A stretch of 64,000 nucleotides of DNA from Tretioscincus oriximinensis (GCA_022410635.1 JAJVDF010000252.1:298594-362593); one strand, 5' to 3'; positions 1-11,362 are shown, numbered from the stretch's first letter. Numbers and translations are program-made. Notes: generated from the letters alone by a model not told the origin.

Positions 1-576
1 ATATCTATGATTCAAATTTTTCCCTCCTCCTTGGCCATGTTTTAATCTACAGAAAAGTGATAAATCCTGGAAGCTTACAAGGTATATTATCAAAATTGCA
101 GAGGAGAGGATTGTAGTAACATTCATTAAGTTACTTGCTGAAATTGCATTATAATGTATTGAAAATCAGTATGTTGCTGCTTGACATGAGTCCTAACACA
201 GCTTGGGAGAGTCAGTAATTGCTGTTTTCCATCCCAGAGAGAATAAACACATTTCTTGCAACATGATAATTCAAGGTCTCTGACCTTTCCTCTTGATATA
301 CTGTATATTTGAGAGAATGCCTGGGAGTCAACAATTTCAGAGTTATTTTATGAATGTTAAAAAATACCTCCATAATCTCAGTGGGGGTGGACAGTCACTT
401 GAATGTCAGTGTCAGCCTTCCTTCACATTTTCAATGTGAAAATGTATATATTATGATCTAACATTCAAACTCTACCTGGGATTGTTAGCTTTCCCTGTAC
501 GTTTGCTATCTGTAAATGTGTCCAGTAAGAAAACACTGAAAATGTATAGAATTTAAATGATGTAAAAAAATATTTA
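1..576. other. Intergenic DNA, no recognisable feature
   Basis: AT-rich sequence downstream of ADK. I see no repeat family I can name, no RNA gene and no convincing coding frame. Confidence 0.5.
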
Positions 577-879
577 GAAGAAGAAGAAGAACTGGGTTCT
601 TATACCCCGCTTTTTCTCACCTTTTCAAAGGGACTCAAAGCGGCTTACAAGGGTATTTTGCCCGAAGGCTGACATTCTATCTTCCCCACCAGGCTATGGT
701 GATTCCCATGTATCTACTTGCAGTCAGTTGCAATTTCTTACAATTCTTGCTTTGGAATAACTGGGTTGGCTAGAGCTACAGGCTAGTGGAAGGTGCTCAT
801 CCCTCCGCACGTCACAGGGCTTCGAAACCCATCTCCCAGACGAGAGACGAATTCCTAAGCGACTGAGCCATTCATGCCT
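577..879 (-). repeat. tRNA-derived SINE with (GAA)n/(CTT)n tail, near full length
   Basis: Read on the minus strand it starts with a tRNA-like head (GGCATGAATGGCTCAGTCGC), followed by a B-box-like segment near 825-835. A shared body contains GTAGATACATGGGAATCACC, a 3' part containing AAGCCGCTTTGAG, and a terminal triplet tail (577-590 on the plus strand). The same unit occurs at 8208, 15336, 17192, 22014, 27673, 36509, 61700 and 63415, so it is a multicopy family. The 3' part resembles the end of Sauria SINEs and Bov-B LINEs. The family name is inference; the repeat structure is seen directly. Confidence 0.85.
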
Positions 880-2400
880 GCTTGGTCAAAATGTTGACAT
901 ATAACATTGTTCAAGTGTGACTTGCAGATCAAAATCACATGTGCAAGTAGTGCTAGATGATGAGGGGAAAATGTTCTGGATAACTATAAGGAACCCCTTT
1001 GTAGGCCACCATGCCCTGGGTCAGCCCTTCCCAACCAAGGGGAAGCAGGAAGGCAACAGATCTGTTTCCCACAATCTTATAAGTTTGTCTGCAAAACACA
1101 GACTAGAGACAGAAGTATCATCTTTAGATCAGTTTCACAAAACCCTCTGATGCAAAACGTCTGTAAAACGTTCCTCCAAGATACTGTACTGGTAACCTTC
1201 TAGTAAAGTTTGGGGGAAACAAACCATCAAAATCAAGGAGAACAGTGTCTTCCATCTAGAAATAATCGGAACCAGTGCCAACCAAAAGATCATTTTCTAT
1301 GGTGTTCCTAAGACTTGAGATAATACCCACTATGGAGGTAGGCCAAATACTAACATCATATGATTTTTGTCTGGTTAAAACATACTTTTTAAATAGGCTT
1401 TTGGTGTTTGGCATTTCCATGTTGTTTTGCCTGTGAAGGTCAGAATGGCATAAGTTAGCATGTTTCTGCTTTTTATCTTTTTGTTGACTTGAACCTTTGG
1501 GGAAAATGTGGAATATACAATCTTAAATATATAAATAAAGGGCAGATTCCTCCATATTTTTAAGAGATCAGCTGAAGCGTTCACCAGCCAAATGGCAACT
1601 AATGTGACAAGAGTTATAATGACCGAAACAATCAAGAAAAATTGTCACATATGAACAGGCTTTTGAATGACAAAACTATTCATGTCTCCATTTACAAATA
1701 ATTTACCTACCGCTGATTCAGAAAGTACCCACTGATGCTCGCATGTCCATCTGCGGTTTGCAGCAGTTCTATATTCCCATGTTTGGACATGATCTCCATT
1801 TTTGGATATGCAGTCATGTTTGCAGAGCATAATGCTTTATAATGAAAACATGTCAATTATCCTTTTCTGTAGTAAATTGGGACATCTTTCCTATCCAACA
1901 TCAATGGGCCCACTTTGCTCCATAAGTGGAAACCTTGTCAATGCTTCAGAGAAAAGAAGTTTAGAAAAAGTTAGCAAACAACAGTTGATTCTTCCAGTAT
2001 CAGAAACAGCCTGAAAATATATATTTTGCAAGTAACTTACCATTTAGTAAGAATAGATTCCATTGCCTTGCACAGAGACAATTGCAAGACAATAAACAAA
2101 ATTCAGCAAAAGTTCAGAATCTTCTAGAATGTCTTTCTTTTCCTTATCCTTCTCTCCCAAATAAAATTACATGGTTCTTAAAATAAAGACTTGCAAGAAT
2201 TCTCAGATCAATTATAGAAGAAGCATAATGATTTTTTTTNAAAAAGGCTATGGTTTCGTAGGCAAAAATCTACAAAATGAAGTTATTTGAATACTAAGTA
2301 ATAGCAATATTAATGATGATGATGCAATTGAGGGCTAGCAAATATTATTCTGTACCTAATAATTGTACTCCATACTTCTGTTATAGAAAAGTAAATATCC
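880..2400. other. Intergenic DNA, no recognisable feature
   Basis: AT-rich single-copy-looking sequence. The short open frames in it (for example 917-1150) show no family signature and no composition change. Confidence 0.4.
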
Positions 2401-2609
2401 TAGGCTGACAAGATGACCCCTTTTGGGGTGTGTGTTGAAAACCCGTTTTTGGGGTGCCTCCCATTTTTTTCTGAGGAAAGAAAATTGAAAAATGAAAAAA
2501 ATCTGAAAAAAATATTTTTTGAAAAGAATTTCCTCAGAAAAAACAGGGAGGCACCCCAAAACCGGGTTTTTAACCCCCCCCCCCCAAAAGAGGTCATCTG
2601 GTCAGCCTA
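2401..2609. mobile_element. Palindromic MITE, symmetric form
   Basis: Terminal inverted repeats begin TAGGCTGACAAGATGACC on the left, and the right end reads as TAGGCTGACCAGATGACC on the opposite strand. The inverted homology continues inward (GGGGTGCCTCCC and its complement) to an A/T-rich centre with TTTTCTGAGGAAA and TTTCCTCAGAAAA, so the whole unit can fold as one hairpin. Related copies lie at 3572, 12351 and 13688, with longer asymmetric relatives at 10399, 15642 and 25158. No transposase is encoded. A clean target duplication could not be read, so the superfamily is unassigned. Confidence 0.8.
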
Positions 2610-3090
2610 ATATCACTGACAGTGTATCATGTTTTGTGGTGCCTAGCCTGGATTAAAACAAAATGAAATTAATGTGTGAAAGCATTCTGGGAGCCTGTAA
2701 ATATCTGGGAGGAGTCATTGGTAGCTTTTTGACTTCTTCCTTTGGTCCATGATGGAAAGGCCAATCTTGGCTTAGACTGCTCAATCTGGAACTAAACCAG
2801 AATTAAAGTCAGTGCCATGTACCAGGACTTATCTGGTACAGCTCAGCTCCAAAAACTGGAAACAAAAGTTGATGACGTCCAAAATTGCCAACTGGGGACA
2901 TTTAATTGGGTATTCAGAAACAGCCTGTTTTTGGAAGCCTGTCAAAAGAGCACTTGTTCCATAGGCTATTCAACCACATTAAGTCTTCCTTTAACATACT
3001 GAGCAGTGCTATTTCCCCACCACATAGCAAATCAACTGCTGCCATCATAAAAGGCATCACACCCATAAAAAGAACCAGTACAAAACCCTT
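2610..3090. other. No recognisable feature
   Basis: Sequence between a MITE and a LINE fragment. It may hold older LINE sequence, but I cannot support an assignment. Confidence 0.35.
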
Positions 3091-3571
3091 CCAAGTTTTT
3101 TGGTCACTCGGAATACTGTGTTCAATTCTGGGAGGCCTAATTTTAAAAAGACATTGATAAACTGGAGAAGGTTCAAAAGAGAGTTACAAGGAGGGTGATT
3201 GGTCTGGAAGCCATGTCCTATGAGGAATGGTTAAGGTATTTAGGGATATTTAGTCTGCAAAGGATAAGACTGACAAAAAACCTTATAGCTGTCTACAAAT
3301 ATCTGAAAGGCTGTCACAGAACAAAGGGACCAACTTTGGTCTCATTGGCATATGGAAGAATTAGAAACGATCAGGTGAAACTGCAAGAAAGTAGATCTAG
3401 AATATATACCAGAAAAATGTTTTGACCAGTAGAACAGTTTGCCACAGGAAATGTAAGTTCTCCTTTGGTGAAAGTCTTCGAACAAAAGCTTGGAAAAAGC
3501 TTGGGATAGTTTAGTGAATCCTGCATTGAACAGGGGATTGGACCCAATAACCCTAGAGATTCTGTCCAAAA
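3091..3571 (+). repeat. CR1/L2-type LINE 3' fragment, decayed
   Basis: The segment from GGAATACTGTGTTCAATTCT through the CTGGAGAAGGT-like block matches the 3' end of the LINE at 53915-54825 in order and spacing. That end encodes the C-terminal region of a LINE polymerase (VRPHLEYC...QFWSP...LEKVQKRATK in the better copy). It ends in a block like GGGATTGGACCCAATAACCC, which resembles the CR1 3' end seen at 50714-50770. The copy has several frame breaks and is cut off exactly where a palindromic MITE begins. Confidence 0.7.
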
Positions 3572-3784
3572 TAGGCTGACGAGATGACCCCTTTTGGGAG
3601 GGGTTGGAAACCTGGTTTTGGGGTTCCTACCAATTTTTTCTGAGGAAACTTTTTTCAAAAAAAGATTTTTTTTGAATTTTTTTTGTTTTTTAAGTTTTTT
3701 TTCCTCAGAAAAAAACAGGAGGCACCCCAAAAATGGGTTTTCAACCCCACCCCACCCCGAAAAAAAGGGGTCATCTTGTCAGCA
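3572..3784. mobile_element. Palindromic MITE, symmetric form (copy 2)
   Basis: Same terminal repeats (TAGGCTGACGAGATGACC on the left, GGTCATCTTGTCAGC on the right) and the same internal inverted blocks around a poly-T/poly-A centre as the element at 2401. It abuts and truncates the LINE fragment on its left, so it is the younger of the two. Confidence 0.78.
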
Positions 3785-4620
3785 TATCTTGGATGAAAAC
3801 ATGGACACCACAACGAAAAATGATGTCGCTGGTGAGTGATAAGAGTTGCTTTGCAGATGATCACATTTTTGAACTGCGTACAAAAATACATCTCATCAGG
3901 TTGGGGTACACATTTACCCCACAGAATCAGCACTTAGTTCAGAAGGAAGCTGAAACTAATTAAAAGTGTGCTTCATTTCAAACCAAGCAGGAGAAGTGAG
4001 ATGGCTGAGCGACCATATCAGCTGAACATGAGAAGAATCTTCATCAAAGATTTACAGCTGCTACAGCATGAAGAATGCGTCTTTGTGGGGGGGGGAATAG
4101 CAAGGCAATGTGCTACATTAACTCCTGTTTATGTTATTGATGCTATTTGAGTGCCTAGGTTAGTACAGCACAATACTTTTTTTGCTATGTATGTCATTAA
4201 TGTTCTTTCTGAGCCTGCTGAAAGACACAATTTTTCTCTCAATGCTACTAACATTATTTGTGAGTTAATGTTACTAAAATAATTTTTCACTTTAATATTC
4301 TGCTAATCTGTATATAGTACTATATCCTGCGAAGAAAAATTGTAGGGGAGGTGTTAATAGAAAGAAAACATATACTCAGTTGTGGGAAGGAGGCAATGCC
4401 ACAGCAAATTAGGTAAAGCAATAAGACATTCACAGCATTTTTAGTTTTCACAGTGCCTTTCCTGATTTTAGTTCTTTTGTATCTGCAAGGAGTCCCTTGG
4501 TTTCCAGATCATGAGACAACTATTGGCCATGTCTTGGGCTTCTTGATTTTCTGCAGGCAAAAGGATTCCCAAATCACAGCTGATGTTAGTCTGCCTGATT
4601 AACAGACAATCCGTGTAGTA
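3785..4620. other. No recognisable feature
   Basis: AT-rich sequence without a family I can name. A short G run lies near 4087. Confidence 0.4.
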
Positions 4621-4621
4621 A

Positions 4622-4624
4622 ACT

Positions 4625-4657
<33 letters not shown>

Positions 4658-5528
4658 TGCTGCTCCTGCTCCTCCTGCTCCTCCTGCTCCTCCTGCTCCT
4701 CCTGCTCCTCTTCTTCTTCTTCTTCTTCTTCTTCTTCTTCTTCTTCTTCTTCTTCTTCTTCTTCTTCTTCTTCTTCTTCTTCTTCTTCTTCTTCTTCTTC
4801 TTCNNNNNNNNNNNNNNNNNNNNNNNNNNNNNNNNNNNNNNNNNNNNNNNNNNNNNNNNNNNNNNNNNNNNNNNNNNNNNNNNNNNNNNNNNNNNNNNNN
4901 NNNNNNNNNNNNNNNNNNNNNNNNNNNNNNNNNNNNNNNNNNNNNNNNNNNNNNNNNNNNNNNNNNNNNNNNNNNNNNNNNNNNNNNNNNNNNNNNNNNN
5001 NNNNNNNNNNNNNNNNNNNNNNNNNNNNNNNNNNNNNNNNNNNNNNNNNNNNNNNNNNNNNNNNNNNNNNNNNNNNNNNNNNNNNNNNNNNNNNNNNNNN
5101 NNNNNNNNNNNNNNNNNNNNNNNNNNNNNNNNNNNNNNNNNNNNNNNNNNNNNNNNNNNNNNNNNNNNNNNNNNNNNNNNNNNNNNNNNNNNNNNNNNNN
5201 NNNNNNNNNNNNNNNNNNNNNNNNNNNNNNNNNNNNNNNNNNNNNNNNNNNNNNNNNNNNNNNNNNNNNNNNNNNNNNNNNNNNNNNNNNNNNNNNNNNN
5301 NNNNNNNNNNNNNNNNNNNNNNNNNNNNNNNNNNNNNNNNNNNNNNNNNNNNNNNNNNNNNNNNNNNNNNNNNNNNNNNNNNNNNNNNNNNNNNNNNNNN
5401 NNNNNNNNNNNNNNNNNNNNNNNNNNNNNNNNNNNNNNNNNNNNNNNNNNNNNNNNNNNNNNNNNNNNNNNNNNNNNNNNNNNNNNNNNNNNNNNNNNNN
5501 NNNNNNNNNNNNNNNNNNNNNNNNNNNN

Positions 5529-5582
<54 letters not shown>
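4622..5582. repeat. Compound microsatellite containing a 725-base assembly gap
   Basis: The left side has (ATC)n at about 4626-4657, an imperfect CTCCTGCTC repeat to about 4708, then (TTC)n to 4803. Bases 4804-5528 are N. The right side is (ATA)n from 5529 to 5582. Different triplets flank the gap, so at least one further transition is hidden. Long open frames across this stretch are artefacts of N and triplet repeats. Confidence 0.9.
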
Positions 5583-6350
5583 TTTTAGGAAAACCCACCA
5601 TGATAGGCAGGTTTTTCTGAAATATGAAAATGGCTGCAACCTACCTTTGTAGGTTGGGATTGCTACTGATCCATGAATTTTGAACACCACGGGATGCAAC
5701 TTGAGAGGACTTCAAGAGATAATCAAAGGGTTCTTCACAAAATGGTCAGCAAATATGTAAGAAGTTGCACTATGTTGTACAATAGAAGTCTACTAAGTGA
5801 TTTTAACAAGCATCTGAAGATAACGGAGCTTGGAAGGAAAGGACTTCTATCAGTATCCGGTTTAGTTTTACAAAGGATAAGTGGTTTGTGGTTTTTTGTT
5901 TGTTTTCTTTTATTTTTGAGGCCAACAGTATATATTCACGTAGGCCTTAAAGAGATTTTATCTACTGAGTTTAAGTTTTGCTCAACTATCCTGTTACAAC
6001 GAGACCTTCACAGATTGGCTTTATGTTTCAGTCTTAAACTCAGCTCTGGAATTATTCATAATAAATTATAAATAAATAAAACCTGTAAAGAGTTCTGGGG
6101 ATGAAAGAAAAGGCCCACATACTTTCTGATACTGTTTTTTTTTTAAAAAAAATAAATCTATTTTTAATATATCTTTGTTTTCATTGAATGAACGAATGAA
6201 TGGTCATTTGATTGGCTAATCTCTCATGGAAGTTAGTAAGCTGACTATAGAAATTTAATGGAAAACATACAGAAAGGTAGGTCAAAAGAGAAGAAAAAGT
6301 CTAAGGAAGATTTAAAAGATAAAGACAAGTGTGTCTTTGAGTTCTATCCT
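5583..6350. other. No recognisable feature
   Basis: AT-rich spacer with no nameable repeat and no convincing coding frame. Confidence 0.4.
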
Positions 6351-6655
6351 AAAGAACTCCTGAAGAGGTAGTGGTAGATAACAGCTTGGATAGTTTCAAG
6401 ACAGGACTAGACAGGTTTATGGACACCAAGGGTATAAATGGATACTAGGATGGATGTCTGGATGTTGCCTCCGAGACGGAGCAACAGGCAGGACTCCTGA
6501 AATACCATTTGCAGGGAGTCATGAACAGAAGCATATTTTGCTTTCCTCTGTTCGGACTGCCCAGGTGCATCTGGTGGGCCTCTGTGTGACACAGAATGCT
6601 GGACTTGATGGGCTGTGGCCTGATCCAGGATGGCTCTTCTTATGTTCTTATGTTA
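6351..6655 (+). repeat. CR1/L2-type LINE 3'-end module
   Basis: It shares ordered blocks (TAACAGCTTGGATAGTTTCA, CAAGACAGGACTAGACAGG, ATTTGCAGGGAGTCATGAAC, GGACTTGATGGGCTGTGG) with the longer LINE at 53915-54825. It ends in the short repeat TCTTATGTTCTTATGTT, as expected for a 5'-truncated LINE ending in a short 3' tandem repeat. Other copies are at 10841-11136 and 31233-31457. Confidence 0.78.
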
Positions 6656-7152
6656 AGAAAATTTTAAGTGCCATTTTGGATTTGAATTGAATTGCACAAC
6701 AATGTAAGGCATTTTGAGCTAGGATATATTCTTTATTACCCTGAGAAAAATCAATTGAAAATAAATGAGGGGGGGAAATCTACACAGGATGCAAAAATGA
6801 AGATTTCAATTATTTTCCCCTTGCTTGTTACATCCTATGTGTTAGGTAAGACTTTTTCATTCTACAAGACGTCTCTTCTGAGGACTAGGGAAACTTCCAC
6901 GTCCCTCTGTTGTCTATATTCACATTAGAAAAAAAATAAAAGGAAAGAAAATACATCACATTTAAAATAATAATAATAATTGGGGAGGTAGAAAATGTTC
7001 TCATATGTTTTATTACATTCTTTTTTTCCCCCCAAAGAAATACTTTATTATAGACTCAATATACTTAACAAGATTCAAGTTCTGTGTACTCTAGGTACAA
7101 ATATTCTAAGATGAAGTTTTATTACATATTTAAAGTACTAGATGACAATACT
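6656..7152. other. No recognisable feature
   Basis: AT-rich sequence including a short (ATA)n run near 6968. No gene seen. Confidence 0.4.
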
Positions 7153-7215
7153 AGATAAGAACATAATAGCCCATCTAGTCCAGCATTGTTTCACATCTGG
7201 GCTGTCTGAAACACA
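7153..7215 (-). repeat. Degenerate LINE/SINE 3' end
   Basis: ATAAGAACATAATAGCCCATCTAGTCCAGCATT resembles the reverse complement of a common reptilian LINE 3' end (ATAAGAACAT...GGCCCATCTAGTCCAGCA; known-family pattern recalled from general knowledge). Only about 60 bases are recognisable. Confidence 0.4.
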
Positions 7216-7696
7216 AGAAGACAAGAATGATCTGAAAATACAAACAGCAGGGAATATTCTGTTGCCTGTAAAATGAACCCTCAACTTCCACAGAAAAATT
7301 CACCTTATTTTTGGTGAAGTAAGTAGTTCCTTTTACATTGAATTCTCTTACGTTTATGAAGCTGGCAGAAGATAGGCTACAACTTTTGCATAACTACGTT
7401 CCCACAGCTATTTGGATAATATTGGAGGAGTAGGAGTTTTTGTACGTTAATAAATGTAGTCTTTNCTAATTCAAAGTCTTAGCTGTTGTTTTTTTACAAT
7501 CCTCATTCTTACAACCCAAACCTTATTACTCAGTGTTTCTCCTAAGTGTACAGGCTATAGCGATGAAGGCTATGTGCACATGTTTTTCTACCTCGTTCAT
7601 AGTGCAATCAGGATGTCCAGACACAAGTGCTATTCTATTGACTGTTGTGAGTAAAAAATAAAATCCTCAGACTGCACTGTGACGAGATCAATGATT
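7216..7696. other. No recognisable feature
   Basis: Spacer with no nameable repeat and no convincing frame. Confidence 0.4.
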
Positions 7697-8140
7697 GATG
7701 TTATTAGGGTTGCCATATTTTGACAGCCCAAAACCAGGACGGGGGTGGGTGGGTGCGCATGCATGCACACACGCTTGTGATAAGACAGGCAGAACAGAGC
7801 TGCACAAAAGCTCTGATCTCCTGTCAAAANCCCAAGCGTGTTTCCTCTGCAAGGAGGCGAGTTGGCGCACTCTGCCTGACAGCAGACACGAAACCCCGCC
7901 TCCTGCAAAGGAGCAGCTATGGAACGCTCTTTCCAGGACCCAGGAAGCGATGCTCGTATTGCAGCCGTCAGCCCTGACAGCTCCTTTGCCTTAAAGTCCT
8001 GGATTTTTACATTCTCTGATGCAACATTGGGTATGTAAAAATACGGGATTTTCTCTTAAAACCCGAATGGGACTACATTTTAGTCCCCAAAGCCAGGATT
8101 GTCCTGCTTTTCTGGGACGTATGACAGCCCTAGATGTTAT
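7697..8140. mobile_element. Non-autonomous hAT-type DNA transposon with perfect 8-bp TSD
   Basis: The element proper is 7705-8132. Its ends are TAGGGTTGCCATA on the left and, read from the right, TAGGGCTGTCATA. It is flanked by GATGTTAT at 7697-7704 and again at 8133-8140, an exact 8-bp target-site duplication, which is the hallmark of hAT elements. The interior (about 428 bp) is more GC-rich than the surroundings and contains no transposase. Chance frames cross it in both directions. The exact TSD suggests a fairly recent insertion. Confidence 0.85.
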
Positions 8141-8207
8141 GGAACTGAGGTATTGGTCATAGAATATACATGTTTGATGTGCATGGACACGCGATTGCTA
8201 TATGAGA

Positions 8208-8515
8208 GGCACGGATAGCTCAGTCGCTTAGGAATTCGTCTCTCGCCTGGGAGATGGGGTTTCGAAGCCCTGTGTGGGACGTGGGGAGGGGTGAACACCT
8301 TCCACTAGCCTGTAGCTCTAGCCAACCCAGCTATTCGAAAGCAGGAACTGCAAGAAATTGCAACTGACTGCCAGTAGATACATGGGAACCACCATAGCCT
8401 GGTGGGGAAGATAGAATGTGAGCCTTCGGGCAAAATATATCCTTGTAAGCCGCTTTGAGTCCCTTTGAAAGGTGAGAAAAGCGGGGTATAAGAACCAAGT
8501 TCTTCTTCTTCTTCT
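8208..8515 (+). repeat. tRNA-derived SINE, plus-strand full copy
   Basis: This is the clearest copy of the family. A-box-like TAGCTCAGTCG lies at 8216-8226 and B-box-like GGTTTCGAAGCC at 8258-8269, as in RNA polymerase III promoters inherited from a tRNA. The body runs through GTAGATACATGGGAACCACC and AAGCCGCTTTGAGTCCC to a (CTT)n tail ending at 8515. It is not a functional tRNA gene, because no complete cloverleaf follows the head. Confidence 0.88.
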
Positions 8516-9208
8516 ATATTCCAGATTATAGCATTGTGTGCACCTAGCCNTAGTGGCAGTCGCTAGCATGGGGCTCACCTGGAAATGCCTGGAACCACCG
8601 CGCATCAAGTTCCTTTTGACTTTAATCAAACAATGTTTCATCACCACACCACAGACTTCAAACAAAGATCACAGTTTAAGATGCACCACTTCTGAGAATT
8701 TCTGGGACACCTGTGAAACACCATCCAGACAAGGTTACACAAGGCTGTTGGTTAGAGACAGTCAAGAACAGGTTGCCTGAGGGCACTGTTTAAAATGAGT
8801 TATCAGTGGCAGGCAGGTAGATGGAAATTAGTATGTCATAAATGCAGAGTCCCATTCCTAATATTCACTTCAAATCTACTCATTATCTCTGCAAGATATG
8901 CTTGGAAAGAGCTAAGAATTAAGGACAACTATATTTAATACCTGTCTTGTGCTAAGCATAACAAAACTGACTTCTTCCCTGTCTCACTTTCACACTCACC
9001 TTTAAGATTCTTCTGTATGACTTGAGGACCTGAGATCTTAGGGCAATGGTTGCTTTTTTCCATCTACCATAGCAACTCCCCAAAAGTAATTTACAGAATG
9101 TAACCAGCCTCTGTACAGTTCACCAAATGGTTATCTATGGTGCAAAAGTATGGGCCTCTAAGATGGGTGTTGTTATCATGCCTAGCACTACTTGACCATG
9201 GAGCCTAT
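8516..9208. other. No recognisable feature
   Basis: Spacer without nameable repeats. The frame at 8538-8780 continues out of the SINE tail and has no family signature. Confidence 0.4.
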
Positions 9209-9345
9209 GGCTGTACCCACACATCACTTACTTATTTCCCTATATTCCACAATAAAGCATAGATATTCTGGAATAAATCTGTTTATACTTTATTGTGGAA
9301 TATTCCACTATAGTAATGGAATAAAAGTGATGTGTGGATGCAGCC
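9209..9345. mobile_element. Small palindromic MITE (GGCTGTACCCACACA ends)
   Basis: The left end GGCTGTACCCACACATCACT pairs with the right end AGTGATGTGTGGATGCAGCC. Inside, TATTCCACAATAAAG pairs with CTTTATTGTGGAATA, giving a hairpin over the whole 137 bases. The same left end begins the larger nested element at 12208, and a related right end (GGATGTAGCC) closes it near 12997. Confidence 0.7.
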
Positions 9346-9615
9346 TAAATAAATGTTCACATGTGGTGGGGAAAAATACTGTGACAAACACTGTGAGACA
9401 TGTTGGTTGGACCATGTTGACCTGATCTAACAGACAGTGTCTTATGTTCTGGAACAGAGGTGGGTTGCTTTATGTTTGATGAAATTAAATGATAAAGCTG
9501 GAAAAGAGATCTGATGTGTATTCCCTTTGCCCTTAGCATTTAACATGTATAGATATTTGTACAGTTTCTGACTCTTGTGTGTTGCTGGACTCCATGTCTG
9601 AGCAGCATTAGCAGG
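9346..9615. other. Spacer
   Basis: No feature recognised between the MITE and the Bov-B fragment. Confidence 0.35.
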
Positions 9616-9910
9616 TACAGCTAAAGGTCAAAGAGGCTGCAGTCGCCGTCTTCAGTGATCTTTGAGACTGAGAAAATAATATCTGTCTTGGCTTTCATTT
9701 CTTTCCCCTCTGTTTACCACGAAGGATATAGGATTAGTTATCATGATCTTCGTTTTTTTTAACATTGAGCTTCAAGCTGGCTTTTGCACTTTCCTCTTTC
9801 ACTCGTCGAGATGCTCCGTACTTCTTCGTTACTTTTTGCCCAGAATGGTATCATGTGGTGTTGATATTTATCTTGGCAATTTTAATTCCATTTTTTAAAA
9901 TCGATATCAC
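9616..9910 (-). repeat. Bov-B (RTE-clade) LINE reverse-transcriptase fragment, decayed
   Basis: Read on the minus strand, GGAATTAAAATTGCC is followed by AATATCAACACC, a segment AAAAAGTAACGAAGAAGTACG, GTGAAAGAGGAAAGTGCAAA, and then AAGCTCAATGTTAAAAAAAA. Further on comes GATCACTGAAGACGGCGACT. In this order and spacing these blocks match the Bov-B polymerase region just before and after the YADD catalytic box (family knowledge). The bases that would encode the YADD box appear deleted, and later frames are broken, so it is a dead fragment. Confidence 0.72.
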
Positions 9911-10398
9911 CAAAACACCTTCAGTAACTATGCTTGCTAGAAAATTGGTAACCTTTGGACAGGCGCTAAGCTGTTTGTATATTTGATGATGAAACAATAT
10001 GTCTTGTCAGTCATTTCAAATGTATATTTATGGATTCAAGATCCTTAGAAGGGGAGCTGTGGTTCATAATGTGTCTTCTTCAACCCTGGATCAATGCAGT
10101 TCCCTGCAATCAGATACTTCTTGTTAAAAGACTACTGGAAAGGACAGGCTCTAGGTATGCACAGTAGGATGATGATGATCATCATCATCATCATTGTCAT
10201 GTTACTAATAATGGGTTTACAAATCACCTAGTCCTTCCTTGACAGTCTATTTTTGTAATAGAAAAGGCAATATGGGTAGGACGAATCGTCATGGCTTGGG
10301 GATGGAAATATAAGAACAAATAGACAATTCCATGTAATATGAAAACTTAGCAGAATTCCTTTTATACAACATTACAAGAGAAAAGAGACTTCATGCTA
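9911..10398. other. No recognisable feature, short (ATG)n run
   Basis: Contains a small self-complementary (GAT/ATC)n run near 10168-10193 and nothing else that I can name. Confidence 0.4.
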
Positions 10399-10801
10399 TT
10401 AGATGACCAGATGCCCCCTTTGGTGTGTGTGTGTCTATCTCGCCTTCCAGGGGGTGCACAATTTCTCCGGGTTATGCTTAGGAAATAATAATTTTGAGAA
10501 AGCAAACTTTTTTTATTATTATTATTTTAAAATTCACTGCACCACCGCTAGGAGCTCTGGCAACNAGGGCCAGCACCTGAGGGCACCCTCCCCTCAGAAA
10601 AAATTAAAAACGCAAAGTCCTCACACACTTTCAAAATTTCTTATGCATTTCAAAAAAATTCTCTCATGCTTCATGGATTTCACGGGCAGAGATTTCGGAG
10701 GAGTATGCATGTTGGTGGGTGATTTTTGCATTTCATAAATATGCAAATTAACATGAATATTAATTGCCCCAGTTTGGGCCTCGGAAAACCTGGTCAGTCT
10801 A
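10399..10801. mobile_element. Asymmetric member of the GACCAGATG MITE family
   Basis: The left end is TAGATGACCAGATGCCCCC and the right end is CCTGGTCAGTCTA. The interior is not palindromic but is shared with the elements at 15642 and 25158: CTGAGGGCAC, the repeated 'CTTCACxGATTTC' block, GCATGTTGGTGGGTGATTT, and a right side with CCCCAGTTTGGGCCTC. This looks like a longer parental form of the symmetric MITEs. Confidence 0.65.
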
Positions 10802-10840
10802 CATATATAGGTATTTTTTTAATAAGTCTTGGGAAATGAA

Positions 10841-11136
10841 CTGGAATGCGGAAGGTAGTGGTAGTTAACAGCTTGGATAGTTGCAAGACAGGACTAGACA
10901 GGTTTATGGACACCAAGGTATAAATGGGTTCTAGGATGGATATCTGGATGTTGCCTCTGGGATGGAGCAACAGGCAGGACTCCTGAAATACCATTTGCAG
11001 GGAGTCACGAACAGGAGCATATTGTGCTTTCCTCTGTTCAGACAGCCCAGGTGCATCTGGTGGGCCTCTGTGTGACNCAGAATGCTGGACTTGATGGGCT
11101 GTGGCCTGATCCAGGATGGCTCTTCTTATGTTCTTA
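10841..11136 (+). repeat. CR1/L2-type LINE 3'-end module
   Basis: Same ordered blocks as at 6351-6655, including GGTTTATGGACACCAAGG and TGGCTCTTCTTATGTTCTTA at the end. It is 5'-truncated and non-coding. Confidence 0.75.
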
Positions 11137-11362
11137 ATGCACTGATTATCTTTTGTATTGGGAAAATCAAATGTGGTACCCTGGCCAATACCATTGCCTT
11201 GCTCCTTGACCAAAGACTTCTGCTGTAACCTATCCACAGTTTCCTTCAGGTTGGGTGGGGAGTGTCCTGCAGTTTGTGTTATGTATGTCTAAGTATGGTA
11301 TCGTTTTTGTTTTGTAAATTATTGTATATAGAGGAAAACACAATAAAATACTTAAAAAAAAC
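11137..11362 (+). repeat. Possible L1 3' end with poly(A)
   Basis: The segment ends in TTATTGTATATAGAGG...AATAAAATACTTAAAAAAAA, a poly(A)-ended 3' terminus with an AATAAA signal, similar in style to the L1 3' end at 45405. Only the terminal part is recognisable. Confidence 0.35.

Noticed and set aside
4468..5699. Two open frames of about 350-377 codons across the gap
   Set aside because: They consist of microsatellite codons and N; there is no protein evidence.
8208..8280. tRNA gene
   Set aside because: Only A- and B-box-like promoter remnants of a SINE head; the sequence continues into the shared SINE body and recurs many times.
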